Shown here piece by piece: positions 30,801 to 45,800 of a stretch of 64,000 bases of DNA. This stretch comes from Ceratodon purpureus (taxonomy: Eukaryota > Streptophyta > Bryopsida > Pseudoditrichales > Ditrichaceae). The stretch's first letter is position 1. The number at the start of each line of letters is the position of its first letter. The notes beneath the pieces were generated by a model. The model made no database searches. It was not told the origin of the DNA and worked only from the letters and a program-made list of their open reading frames with translations. The position numbers and the translations under genes were made by a program. The DNA is taken from assembly GCA_014871385.1 (NCBI GenBank), contig CM026431.1, forward strand, positions 9,526,739-9,590,738. The letters run 5' to 3'.

Positions 30801-33800
30801 CATCTCTATAATTAATGAGCCAGCATAAAGGTAGACATAAATTACAAATTTACCTGCCACTACCCTGGTGAGCCATCCAAAAGCCAGTAGGAATGTCCTC
30901 CATTGAAGGGTCTGAGATAGGAATAATTTCTTTTTCTGATCTCCAACCCCCTTGAGCGAGCCAGGTAAGGTACACGGGTCTCCGCACATCAACTGAGTAG
31001 ATGTAAACACTACCCCCAGCCGAAACAATGCCATCCTGTTGCTTAATGAGGTCTCCGGTCGCTCTTGGTTTTTCCCAGATAATGTAAGCAGCAGAACAAG
31101 GAAGCCGATTCTCCAGCTTCACAGGGGCATTAACTGTGATTCGCCAATCGGGAATAGGATTATTGACTTCATTGTACAGGAGTGTGGCATCTACATCCAC
31201 ATTCAACCAGCATAGACTGTTGTTTCTGCCACCTTCCAGAACCCTGGACAATAGAATTTCCTCCGTTTTTTCCAGCTCTTTCAATGGTAGAGCAGAAACA
31301 GGCAGATTACTTTTAGTTTGTCGTGCAGGAATGGTAGAACCCCCTTCATTACTACTCTGCGTCCTGCTTTGAGATATCAGGTCACTAATAGCTCGGCCCC
31401 AACTGTATAAAGAGGAATCAGAGTGCGGGCGGAATTGAACACACATATCAGTCTTGCTGTCACTGCCAGCCAGTGGTAAAGGAATTGAATCCCCAGGTTG
31501 GACCACTCCCACCATTTGTCTACTGTGCATGTGTTGAGTTTCAGGGATGCATTTTCGTTGCTTAACAAATCGACGTCGCCTGGCAAAATCGAACATAGAC
31601 TTCCTACTAGCCTTTGAGGACGACGGGAGACCTTTCAAAGATTGAAAGTCGGGTCCATAAAACCACCCCTCTTCATCAACATAGCTATTTCGGTCGACTG
31701 ACCAATCCGTGCTCCAAACCCAGCCGGGTGGCAGCGGTGGTTCAGTAAATTCCTGTTAAAAGAACCCTTATTGTCAAACAGTAATAATAAAGAGACTAAC
31801 ACAGCTAAATTTCAATCACAACATGATTCTGCAGCACAACGGCGTAATCACACGTTTTGAAGCGAATGAGATGTCTTACCGGAGAAGTGTTCGAGTAGTC
31901 TCGATTACTCCAACGATTAGGATCACCAGGCAGCATATGACCCGGCCATTTGCTGCCCCAACCTCCCAAAGGCTGATACCGTTGGTTTTCGAAAATCTCC
32001 TCATCCACTGTAGAGAGCTTACTCTCCAAGGTTTTAGTAGATCCATCTGGAGTGTTGAGAAGACGAAAAGGACATTGGCATACATCCAGTGCCATATCTG
32101 TATTATTCGAAATCGTTATGAGACTTCGCACTTTCAAGCATTTCTGATTCTGTTGCACACTTACTTCCACAGCCAAAGGCCTTCTACCAATCTCCTTCGG
32201 AACTGTAGTAGCTGGTAGAATTGATCGAAGTCCTGTCCATGGACCTTGTGGACCCACAGCTAACCATAAACCAATATCTGCACCTTTGAAGTCATCTTTG
32301 GAATCAGAGTCCGCCATTTTCTCTTGTTTATCGGTCTTCGTAGAAAAGAAGTACATGCTCACAGTTATCAGACCCCAGCTCTTCTTCCGCGCTAGGTGAT
32401 CATCAGGTCCATTCTGCAATTTAAAAATAGGAATTTGAATAAATCGTGATTACCCATAATCATAGTACTAAGAAATACGTATGCTATACCTTCCTAGATC
32501 CAAAGCCAAATAGACAAAGGTGAAAACTAAAATCCACAGATGACTTTTCTCTCGAATAGCTGCAGTATGAAATGCACTTATGACAATGAGACTGATAAAA
32601 CCTAAAACGTTAATCCACCACAGCTAGTACCGGCAGGTCTGGCCAAGTTACACAAATGTCTGCAGTGACATCAGTATGAGTAAAATTACATGCTCTGATC
32701 ATTATGAAATGAAACAAAACGAACCATTTTTCTGGGCTGTAATAGAGAATAAACTTTATTCTCTATAGCAGGCGAAGAAGCCACAGGACCCTGCTTCAGG
32801 GACCGTCGGACCACATTCCATAACCTTGATGGCTGTGATGCATTTCCCTCAGTATTTTTATCGATTGGAATAGAGACCACACCCACAGCCTCTCCTGCAA
32901 ACACAAAATGTTATTCTTAGTGCGTAGCCCATAATGATCAAAACATTTCACTATTGTCCAAGGGTGCCTGACAAATGTAAAATATACTAGCAGTAGCGAA
33001 GAGTTTAAGGCGCCTACCCTTTCCACCTCTTGCAGCTTGATTGGTTATCAAAACTTCCAGAGCCGCAGTGCCCTGCAATTAAGAATCGCAATTAGGTGAT
33101 ATAGACCTCTTGCTAGGGCAAAGAAGATGCTACAATTAAGATTCTTCTCAACAATGAGAAATAAAAGGAGCAGTAGTATAGGTATAGGCAATATGGCCTA
33201 GCTAAGATAGAAGAAAAATTAGAGGACTGTCATTCTCAAGCTACTAAAACAGACAATCAATTCACTTTTACAGATACTTAGAGATGCGTTGTTCGATGGA
33301 AATAACCTGCAAATCTAAACAAAGTCCGAGAGAAGATGTCTATGAGGAAAAAAGAACGCCCAATTACAGATCATTCAGAAATTGATCGACATCAGTGTTA
33401 AGCTGAAAAAAATCTACATGAATGGATTATGGATACGGTTGATGAACGATGTACCTTTTGAGGTAGCTCAAAAATAAACACTTCATTCCACTTGGCCTCA
33501 GCTAGTAAACATTCCGAACCCTGGATAACGGCGGTGGGTCTAACACAACGAGACCTCGCACTTTGAGGAATTGTCCTTAGCTCGTCAGTTGACTTTGTGG
33601 TCGCCAGTTTTAAAGCACACATGAAGTCTTGATCATTCCCATCACCATTAACATGCAATTCCTACACAACGAAAATTTAGGTTCTGTGAGATGATCCTGA
33701 ATACACTGCTACTGCCGAATACGATGAGCAAACGAAAAAGTCAAGACACAAACGGAAGACCACGTAGAGATTGATATTTGGATTCCAGTTGCATGCTCTG

Positions 33801-36800
33801 GACTGTAGCGATCAAAGATTCAGTAAGATAAAGAAAGTTAACCCTGTTAATCAACTGCAAAGATCAGCAAAGCATTCCCAAAATAATTAAAATTTAGGAA
33901 AATGTTATTACACAAGCACATGATTACAGAAGGAAAATGAAAAACAAACGAGTCAGTATATATGTACCCTTGCTTCGGAGACATGGATGGCGGCAAAGTG
34001 GCGTGGTAGTCGAGAATCGGTGGCATCAACGAAAATGTCAGGGAATCGTGCTGGCGGCAAGTGAACCAAATGGTTGCTATTCTTGGATAAACACTCTACT
34101 TGCTCAAAATTATCCACAAACCTCCTCACGTACAAGTCACATCCGAGTGTGTTTTGAACTAGGATTTTCTCCAACTCGTCTTCTTCTAATGCGCAGTTCA
34201 ACGTGTCATGATCTGGTTCTCTGTAGTCACTGCCCTCCTGCAAAAAAATACATGCGTTTCCAATAACCTTAGTTTCACCTTGCCAAATCGATTAGACCCT
34301 TAATCTCGAGAGGCGAGTTGGGAAATGACAGCAACCCTTGCACAGACTGAATCCTGATACAAGAGTTTGTACTAAAAAACAGAGTGCCTTACACCTAAAA
34401 GGGACATGCCTACATACTATATGAATCACAATGATAGCACTTTGTGTTCCAATAAAATTAATAGTCTTTTAAGAACCTTATTCTATATTCATTACAGATT
34501 GAAGCTTACGGTCCAGAAGCTCTAAGGCAATTGAGTAATCATGACAAAAAAAGGCTCTAAACATCTGATGACAGAAATTATACCATTTCAAGCGACATAC
34601 GAGCTTGCTCTTCTGATTCAGTCTGTTTCCGCCATGACATGACAGACTCCACGAGAGTTTCCAAGCCCGCGGAAGTAACATTCACATTTACAGCGTTTGC
34701 AGCAGTTATACGTATTCGCTTGCCAACCTTGAATGGAGCTTCTGAATCCACATCGTATGATTCATATCTGTCAAGAACACAGACAAGCGAGGTATGAGAT
34801 ATAGTTTCAATGAGCGCGAAGAATAACATGTGCAAAGGCTAGGTCCGAGAGGAATTGTATAGTGCAAAATATAGCAAAGGCGAGAGCCCAAAAAGCAAAC
34901 AAATTCTGATTTACCACAAGACCTCTAAAATACAGCTTGAGTACGGGAGACCTAATAACCGTGACACGCTCCAGGATAAGTTGTAACGAGTTTGGTTAAG
35001 ACGACTTACTTGAAGATCCCTTCAAATGGTTCAATAAAGGGTTCCCAGCATTCTAGCTGCGTGTTGAAAGTTGAGGCAGCCATGTTTGTAAGAATCACGG
35101 CACTCATTGCTTCTAACCGTCCATGAGCAGCAAGGTTTATGTTTGTTATTGTCGTATTGACAAGTGGTGTCATCTGAAAAAGAAAAGAATAAGAATGCAA
35201 CAAATTAGACTTGACTAACCACCTTATCAAATAGGTTTTCTAAATGAAAGAAACGCTTGAGAGAGATTCCGACAAAAGAAATACATACCAAGCCACCCAC
35301 GTCATCGAAAACAGTGGCAGAGATTCGCCCAATTTTAATCTCTGCTGATAATTTATCCCGTGCTCTCTTCTTCCCATCAGCTAAAGCATATGCCATCCTC
35401 GCTGGCGGGCACTTCAAGTCTGGCCTTGCAAAGAAGGTGTTGGCCTGAATCATAGCAAGAAGAATAACACGAGCTGAGTTTCTATTAGCAGCAGCCAAGA
35501 ATGAGCGAGAAAGTACATTAGAGCACATCGCATCATGTAGTCACGGTCTAAAGAGCATATCTCATCAACTTACAAAAGTTGTAATTGATACCTATTCTGA
35601 AAACACAACAATCACAATAAACTCAACAACTTGTGAGTAGAATAGTAAATCAACCTGATTTTCAACTCTCCACATGCTGCAGCTGTAGCCCCCACGAGCT
35701 CCAGACATGCTCCACACTGAAGTAGGACTTCGTTCAGAAGCCAGAGACCACACTGCCGGCTTGGAAAGACGCGATTGGGTGACCAGATCAATACGCAAAC
35801 AACGAACTAGATCAAGTGAAGGCATCTGCTGTGTTTTCGAAACTACGCACCCAACTGCAACATAGCCAGTTGGGGCCACTGGAAACCAAACAACAACGTC
35901 CTCAAGCCCTCTCCCTGTAGTGTGCATACGTTGTAGATAACGCAGTGGCTTTGCGAGGCGACCGGTATCGTCATCACGCAAGGCAACACCAACACCAGGC
36001 GGTTCCAAGCTACATTCAAAATAACAAAACATCTTGTCAGACAAAATTCATTCTCAGAACCTTGGAGTGCTTCAGGATACTCTAGTTCGAGATGCATCGT
36101 TTACGTACAAACAATCAAAAGATGTATCAACTCACGACGACACATCAAACGGCATACCGGATCTAAGATTTTTAGCAGATAAGATAATAAACAATTGAAG
36201 GGAGAGTGCATGAGTGAAAAGAAACTTTAATATCTTGCCCAAGACATGAGATTATGAAGTAGAATGGAGAATCCATTAAAATCCTTGGGGAAGCATTTTG
36301 AGACTCTAAAAGATAAAGCAACCTCATCATATGATTGGAGCTCCTCGTCCAAGTTGTATCAATTGAGCCCTTAAATACACAAACAAAAGGGGAAGTGAAA
36401 TACCCTCGAACAAGGCAATCCCCAACAATGGCATAACCAGCGGGAGCAACAGGCCGCCAAATGGACGCTGGAGGGCGAACTTCTGAACCTCTATCCCACC
36501 ACATCCGCTCGAACTGTGGAGTTGTAATCAGATAGCGGCCCGTTGTGTGCCTCCCACTAGCCATGGAATCAACGCGAGAGTTGACACTTGGCAACCTTCT
36601 CAATGAACCTTGACTAGGTGACGAATCTGCATTTGTTTCAGGTCTATCCATACCCGTGACGATGTGAGATACTGTCCTTAAGAGGGTTTCACTGAGGTCA
36701 CGTGTTAATGGCCTTGATGGAGGGGTTGTGGAAGAATGTGCATAAAAAGACCCTGCAGCATTCTCCATGCGCCAAATGCTGCAACCATTTTTATATCTGC

Positions 36801-39800
36801 CCCTGTGGTCAACCAAACCATATATTTAGAAAGAACTATATACACTTTACAAATCACCGACAGTACAACAAAGGCATGACTACTGCTCTATGAAGCAGAC
36901 TAGAAGAAAAACAAATAGCTGAGGCGAATTAAGAACCTACAAACATATCACCCGCTTCAACAAGCTCTTAGTGAGAGGAATATAGCCTACTCTTCATGGA
37001 CACAATCTCAAAGCTCTACAGTGGTAAGAGTATGCAGTATCCAATCTGCAACTTACCCATCATCAGGTGGACAATAGTAAATGCAGTCACTTAGAGCTCC
37101 TGAAGTCACCATATCAGATCGAATGCATCTGACAGAGCTTAAAGATGGCGGTGATAGTCCCCTCTCAGCAACGCAGCCTAGTGAGATATAACCTTCAGGG
37201 GCAACTGGCATCCAAACGCAACAATGCTCAGAGTCAATGTCGTCTCGGTCTGCATCAGCTCTAACTCCGGGTTCAGTATCACCCCTGGTTGACCAGAGAA
37301 GATCAAATCTGACGGGTTTCTGAGCAAATTTAGAAGTGCTGCTGATGGCCATGACTGCCTGTGTGGGTGGGGCCATTCTGCCATACACAAACCATTCGAC
37401 GAAATGACTATTAGTTTCATGTATATTGATGTGCTGCATTATCGTATAAAGACCTCCCATCGGAAACAAATCCCCAAAAAGGACATGTGAATGTGGCGAA
37501 TTCAATTACCCAGAGGTTGCACAGTCACCCATGATCAGGTAACCTGAAGGAGCTCTTGGGCGCCATATAGCAACTTGCTGAGTTATGTTGTCACCTAAGA
37601 TGAAAGCAACATAACCACGACATAAAAAATTTGATCACTCGGAATAAATTTAACTGGGAAAGAAAGGGAAAGAACGGGTGAAGTGATGCGCTAATTCATA
37701 ACGTCTTCTCTTGAGGTTGTCAAGTTGTCGTTGAAAAGGTCAAGATGTAATGAACTGGAAGGATCACAACTAGTGCCTTCAAAGCAGAACTGTATGCAAG
37801 CTAATATCTTGAACTCACAAGGATCCCGGACTACGTATTCCTTCCAGCAAAGGGGATCATTGAATCATTATGTTGTGAAAAAATACATATTTTCAATCAA
37901 AATTTCAGCACGTACCAGTAGCGTTCACCCATATTCTGTCAAAATGAGTACACCGAGCAAGAGCCGGAGCCCCACCAAGTTTGAAAGTCGAAAGCGCATC
38001 CTCTTGGAAGCGCAAAATGAGAGAAAGGACATTAAACGTAAGACGCGTTGATATATCAGATACTCCTGCTGCCAATGTGATCTTCTCTTGAACACATGAG
38101 TACTCTGCAGAAGCATCTAATGGATCAACAACCACTAACCCAGAACCACCTTCCACGGTAAGCCCCTTCACTACACCCTTGATCCACTTGTCATTTCCCT
38201 TGGATGCTATCCTGAAATGCCACATGCAAAGACAGTAAGAACCCAGTTTGTATCCCAACTAAATTTGACTCTATCAACAGTCCTAACTGCCAAAGAAACA
38301 GTATCATCAGGAATCTAGTCCGAACACCCAAGCCCAAAGGCTTCGATCATTAAAATAAAAAACATACAGGTACTATTTTTGGTTCTAGAGGTTAAAGAAA
38401 ACCACAAGGTGAGGCACCGAGACACCAAAACTATCAAGTTCAAATCAGAGATCAAAAGAAAGCATGGAAAAACACGTTAAGGAATGTGCGTAACTCCACA
38501 CGCCACTCTATAACTCAGCACCTGAGTCTTTGAGTAAGTCTTTCCCTAGGTCTAAAATAGAAAATCATTTGCTCCAATATATCTTAGAGGCAAACTAATC
38601 CAATCAATTACTTTCAGCAGGGTCAGGGCTGTTGAAATAAAGTAACTCGCCAAGCCTTCTCCACAGATGTTAAATATGAGAAACCCCAAAAATACCACAA
38701 TTCACTTCAATTCACTCTGTTCCACGGTAGTCGTAAAACTCCTGACTGAAACAGTACATTAATAACTTACATGATGTAGCAGTCCAAATTGGCCCTCAGC
38801 ACTCTTTCCCGTCGTGGACTTCCAGCAGGCCACTTGGAGCTGTCATAGAAGGTAAGCTCTGGTGCAACCGCCTGCAACTTGTCGTGATGTAAACAGCTAA
38901 ATTAACAATCGTTTCATCGCAAATATACAACGAATGTCCAGGTTCATCAAGCAAAATACACAACAGCATATTGCATGTCTAGCGAGCTTACTAAGTCATG
39001 ATCAGGACAAATACAGTACATCCGCCACTAGACTACAACAGATCACAGCCAGTCTACCCTTATCAGAAACGTCACCTGAATATCAAGAACGTAATTGCTG
39101 CCTGTGGCCTTCTGTTCCTCGCTAGATTTCTTGATCGAACTTCCACCAGCTGATAGTAGTGAATCTTTATGCGGTGCTGCTTGTATAGAGATTCTACCTG
39201 AGGAATTTCCATCCATGCCTTCCAAAATAACACCATCGTCGAGAGAAGCAGTGTAGGCACTGTCTGAGCTAAGGTGGACACATTCACTTAACCAAAATCC
39301 GTTCTGCAATACCGAAGAGCAAAAGATCACATGAAACAAACTCAAGTCAAATGAAGCAACTCAAAAGAAAATCGCACATGACTCAATCTGCAAACTAAAG
39401 TTCCAATTCTACATTGCTAACCATAGTTGACAGATGACAAGGAATGTAATATCAACGGACAAAAGAATATTCATTTCTGCATCCCAAAACAAATGTAGGT
39501 TGGGAACATGAAGTATGCCAATATCCATTAAACAACTGCTGTAAATGTGGTTAAGGATATGAAACTGGAAATATTGTCCGTGTATAGTAGCAGCTTAAAT
39601 GGTCAAATAATACAAAAAATGGATCCCTTGAGCTTGGCATTGACCAGAAGGCCAAATGAAACTCTTAATAAATTTTGAGAAATTAACATCCTACATTCAA
39701 GGAAGTACAGGCTCACCTCGATGCGAATATTCCTGAATCGTAACTTCTTTCCGGGCCCAATCACAATTAGCGGCTCCAAAGATGTTGGACCATTCTCGTC

Positions 39801-42800
39801 GTCCTTTACATCAAGGAGGAGTGTCTTCCCACAGCCATCATAGATAAATTCATCCACATCGTATGCCTCTGCAATAAGCTGTCGCTCACAAGAAAGAACA
39901 ATAGTATCTTCTTCCTGCTGATGCAACGGAGTGGCAAGCCGGACATGTTCATCCAAAATTTCTGTACCATTCTGTGAGTTCTCAGAGTCATTCTCTGATG
40001 AATCCTTCCCCAAGGAAGGGACAAAAAACTCTCCAACAGCAAGGAGGAAATCCACAACCACTAGCAGCCGAGGGCGTTGCACACGAATTACGAAAGCCTG
40101 TGAATCTGGTTTAAAGCGTAGATCCAAAACCAGCATTGTCAGCTCTGGAGAAGAGTCATTAGCACTCTCATCTTCTACACTTGTTCTCACAGGAAATGAT
40201 GGTCCACCCGATCTCTCAACGTCAGCCAATGATCCCAACATCAACCGCATTTCTGGCCTTGTGTCAAAGCGTTGATCCAGCACTGACAGCTTTGATAGAG
40301 TTATCAAGATATCCATGTTATTTGCAGACGAGTTACAGTAACTGAGCCAAAACTTCTGGATCTGCAATAGGACCATTCATACCAAATTTGGTGAAATAGG
40401 ATTCCTAACTTCAGCGAGCCACACAAGTCACATGCATAACAAATACAATAAATGTAAGCACTCCAAACTAAACCACATTGACCTGATTGCAGCCCACACG
40501 AGAACTTTTCTTAAACAGCAAGTCCACAGAGCTCTAATAGAAGCGTGTTCTAAAGGACGAATTAATGTCTTACCTCCAAACGAGCCAAAGGCGTCTCTGA
40601 TTCTAGCCCAACGTACAAGTCCAATTCAACCTGCCGAACGTCCACATTCACTCGAATTTTCGTATAGACGAGAGCATCTGTATCTGAATCAAAATTACTG
40701 GAAATGGTAGTAGCCTTATCATCCTCAGATTCACCTGCCGTTTCCAAGGACATCTTCTCTTCATCACTAATCTCACTCATTTTTGCAGTTTCCCGAAAAG
40801 TTGGCGGAAGATTAGGTACTTCTGACATGTTGGTAGACGCACAATCAGTGATGACTAAATACTCTTTGTGCGTCATAACTCCACTCAACAATGGTACCTG
40901 AAAAATGCAGAAAGAATTCTTATTAATCATACAGTCCATCACTCTGAATAGTTTATACTGTGCTCCAAAGATGAACTCCTGTACTTGGACGGTGACGCAC
41001 CATACCTGAACATCAATACCAATTTCTGGGACCTTCTTAAACAGATCCCTCAATGCTCGCTGAACTGTCACATGCAGACCTTTGGTCTCTCGAAGCATGG
41101 GTTTGCCAGGCTGGCCACTTATGCCAACAACCATGTTGATTCCTGTGAGCTGAAAATGTATCCTTCGTGTATTAGAAAAAGCACCACCAACATAATCATG
41201 TGATGCTAACAGTAATTCAAAATGATAACTTTATATTCTCATGTTGTTTAGAAAGCACAAGCTTGTTTGGGTGATTCTGCACATTGATTTAATGTTTCAT
41301 GACCTGCTAAAATCTGATTATCAAGTGACAATAAAGCCAAATGGGTATAAACCTCAGCATGAAGAACGTCCAGGTGTACAGCAGATGCAACATCTTTATC
41401 TCCGCCGTGCCATTCGAAGCTATTATGCACCTCAAGGTGTCCCAAGTCCAACTGCATAAACCTGATGAACCCAAAATAGTTCTCATTAATAACGCAATAG
41501 ACCACAAAGTTGTGATACATTTCTGCTAGAGGAACGAATTCAAATATTAACACTGGAAACTCCTAAGGTAAGGTAATTTCAACGCAAAAGTAGCCCAAAC
41601 AGACGGAAATAAAGGTCAACTCTCAATAGAGCGAATGACTCTAGAGTAGAACAAGACAGATCAAAAAGAATTCCACGAATTATTTACGAGCACTCATCGT
41701 GAAAACTCTCGCAGGTCATGGGTCAAGAGGATAGAACATAAGTAATTCCATTGATCCTCTCGCTTGCAACCATGTAAGAAAGGACCTCAAGCTAGTCATA
41801 ACCTGATGCTTGGGTATACATCTATCTTCAGCACTATGAAAAGAATTTGACCACTCTTGACAAGCCAAAAGCGATTGCGCAATTCAAAATTCATACAGCA
41901 CAACCGATCTGAATAACGAACGAGCTTAACATCACAGTACACACTTCAAGACAACTTCCAAAGGGCACTTACTCTTGGCTGTCGGAGCAACGGGGCATGA
42001 TAATGGTTGGAGTGTCAAGTGAAAAGTCTAATTTTACAGCCGTCGAACCCCCAATATCAGATTGTTGAATAAGTTTCTCAGTTCCTCCCACTTTGTCCAC
42101 AACTGAAACAACTTGTGAGGTTTGTGGGGTAGCAAGAGCGACAAAGTATGCTGTAATCTGCAAGTCACACCATACATCGTGAAAATGTGCATCCTGTCAG
42201 TTAATCAGGATCAAAAATCTAATATGAATAAAACATATTTCAAAAGTCACAAATGTCTAGAACAGTGTCGATTAAAAAAAAAAATGAGACAATAACTCCA
42301 GCACTGAATGGAACTCTAACATAATTGGCATGAGAATGACGTGAGAGCACAGTAAGGAGAACTTCATCTAATTACACGGGAGAACAACTATGTGCAAGTT
42401 TAAACACTCACAAACCAGGGAGAAGTGTACCTCCCTAAACAGAGAACACTTAAAAGCAATACGAAGAGCCAATAACAAACCTCTTGAATGAAACGATACA
42501 GGAACACAATTCGCACAGCTGAAAGTTTCCCAGAAAGAGAATAGTCATATCCTTGATAGTCATCTTCGTCCTTGTTATAGGATTGAAACTCCAGCTGAAA
42601 CACCCAACAGTCCAGACTCCACATATCAAAAACGAGAGCAGAAGACTTGGTAACTTTTGTTGTAGCGAGAACGACATCAACCTATATAGAAATTTAAGCT
42701 CTAATACACAAAATGTATTTGCAGGGTAATGGACAGACTGAATAAACAACCAACCTTACTACTCATTAAACTGAAGGTGGAACCAGGAACATAAGCATTT

Positions 42801-45800
42801 CGGATTAAATATCAATTCATGACAGCTGTACAAAAGCTCAGAAAGGTATGAAAACAGACTTGGTATCAAAAGAAACCTAGGAAAATAGTGAAATACGCTG
42901 ATTTATATTAAGTAACATTCCGGATGTTCAGCTACCTCAACAAGTGATCCCGCACCAGGGTCTCGAATATCACAGAGCCAACCCCACTGATGATCGGCCC
43001 CAAGTAGCATGTCGCACACTCGTAGGTTTCCAAGCGTTCCGGATATGGTAAGAGAACCTGGATAAACCTGGATGCAAAGATAGATTCCGCATCTTCAGTA
43101 TGCCTTAATCACAGCGTTAATCTACTCAAAAAGGACCTACATTTTACACCTTGTAATATAAATATGTAGCAACACCGAAGGAATCAAGTTGGCATCTACC
43201 CTGATAGGATTCCACCTCAGCACTTGGTGCACATCTTCACAGCATAACACCCCAAAAGGAAAAGCGATTGCCCTGGCTTTATTTCAACTCCTCTAACTTA
43301 GTTCCTAGCACAAGCCAACAACTAGAATGTTGAAAAAACAGAAGAAAATGATAAGGAGCTTAACAAACCGTACCTTCAATTCAAATCGAAAATCGTCTTG
43401 GGCAAGCATCCCAAGTTGAGATCCATCTTCCTTGTTTATAGATATTCGAGCACTTTCCATGTCCAACTTTAATCTGAATACAACTCGAGATTTACCCCGG
43501 CCTAATAGACCTTTCACTACATCACGTGCTACAGCAGCTTCGGGATTTTCTTTCGTGTCACTCTCCTCAAGGACCTTGGCTGGCGGCGTAGGCGGATTTT
43601 CAGAAGAGTCACTTAATTGTGAACCAAACTCAATAAGCGCTACAACAGTGGGGCGATTGCAGAAAAAGTCCAAGGTGGCCATTCTTATGGTCATCTGTAG
43701 AGGTCAAAACGCAATCACGTCATTAATCACAGGACACAACATGCAGAAGCTTACTAGCTCAAAACAACGAAGTAAGTACATAACATAAGTGCATAACGTG
43801 ATGGCCAGACGCACAGTGACCAAACACGACTTGCCCACCCGTTTAAATTCATGATAATGAATGATACTAATATGCGACTCTATAAGCATTTCACTTTCTT
43901 ATCCACTTCTCATGTGCACTCTGCTAAGGCTCCAGTTTTACTAAACCAGAACTAAGAAGAGAGATTGAAATGTGAGAATACCTGTACATCGGTATCATCA
44001 TAATCCGGTGAATCCGTTTGTCTGATTATCAGCCGCATATTTGCAAAATCGGACACTTCTTCATCCGCACCATCTACCCACAAATCCTGCACAGTGCCTT
44101 CTTTGCCAAGATTCATCAGCTCCAGCTCCCAGTGTCGCAGGGACTTCTCCTGGCTTGGTGTCAGATCACTTCTACCTAATGAGAAGAGGCGGTGAAAAGA
44201 CCCCTGCTCACTGGATGATGGAGAACTTGGAACACCAAATTCCGCCAAGGCATCATCGAAGACTTCCTGTTCTTCTTCCTCCTCCATTCCTTTAGGAGAT
44301 GACTTCTCTGCCGGACTAGTTTCCATATCATCCACTCCTGCATCAGCAGAAAGTGATGATCGAAGTAGGTAACGGCATGACGGAGCGACATGCCCTTGCA
44401 ACTTGTCCTCGATTCGCAGAGAGTGCACCTTCATAGTGATTGACGTGTCATACTGACGTTGCAGCACATCCACCTACAATTGTTGAATGCCCAAATATAG
44501 ACAATTTAGCACGCTGGTTCATATCATTTATTACTAACAATAATCGTTGCTCAATATATCTTAATAATATTATGTACTAGCACCAAAATCCAAATCAAAG
44601 GACAACCCTTAGTGAAACAGATGGAAGCAAAGAAACCATAATCCTGAGAACTAAGCAATTTTGGCGCTGGCATCACAAACATCTTTAAGGCCTTCTTGAT
44701 TAAGAAAATCACATACTATGTCAAAATGAATGCAAGATTAATCGGGCTCTTGGTCAGGTTTGCAAAAAATAACTTCCTCTTATGATAAAAGCATGGATTA
44801 CTTATGTCTAGATTACGACCTGCTAAAACGGTAAAGTTATCTCCAGACGAAACCAAGTGAAGTTACTAGGAATAGTGGATATTTAAAATATTTAAACAAA
44901 CCCAACAGTCATCCAACGATCTTACCTTGCCACCATGAGCTTGCAACTCGAGAATAAGCCTCTCATCACCCAAAGTGGAAGCACCCGTATTTGTCTGTAC
45001 ATTGGAATTCAAAACATGAGATTCAGAGTCTCATACTACTCAGTATAAGCAGACAAAAAGTTAAAAGGAGTTATCACCAGGAACTAAAGCAAGCCCGTAT
45101 GCTCGGAATTACTGATCGTAAGAGTTCAACTCCTCAACATCCGTAAAACCTACCGTGTTGCTCAGGGAAATTTGCAACTCCTGAAGGAAGCCCATCACAA
45201 AAAGTTGGGGTTGTTTAGCGGGCTCAATTGATTGCAACTCTTCTTTCCCTTTGCCCACCTCCTTCTCATCATCATGGTCATCTTCATCTTCATCACTTGA
45301 TTCCGAGGGCATTGACAAAAGTGGTGCCTTCACAGAAAATAAATTTGTTAATGGAAGAAAAATATTAATAACCTAATAGAACCAGTTTATACTTGTTGAG
45401 CAGCAACAGACTAAGAGATGCTAGATACCTTACACAACAAATGCACAAGCAGACATAAAATAAACTGCTGCCTACAATATCTACGCCTATGAACAAGATA
45501 TGAAGGATTTTAGAACTTACAGGAGCCTTATATGTAGCAAGAGCCAGGTAGTATTGCCATGCAGCCTTAAGCTCTTCATTTTTTAATTGCAAGATCAGAG
45601 CACTTGACGACTCAACAACCTGAACACCATTGCCATGTCAAGTTCCACAACTTAAAATCGACGAACAAATGCATATTTCATCCGTGCGTTGATAATTGTA
45701 TAATGAAAATGGAAGCAGGACAGTATCACAGGGGATCTTAGAGGAAAACAAAACTGTAGTTTGCAATGGTAAACACAACCTTATGTAAACAGAAAACATG

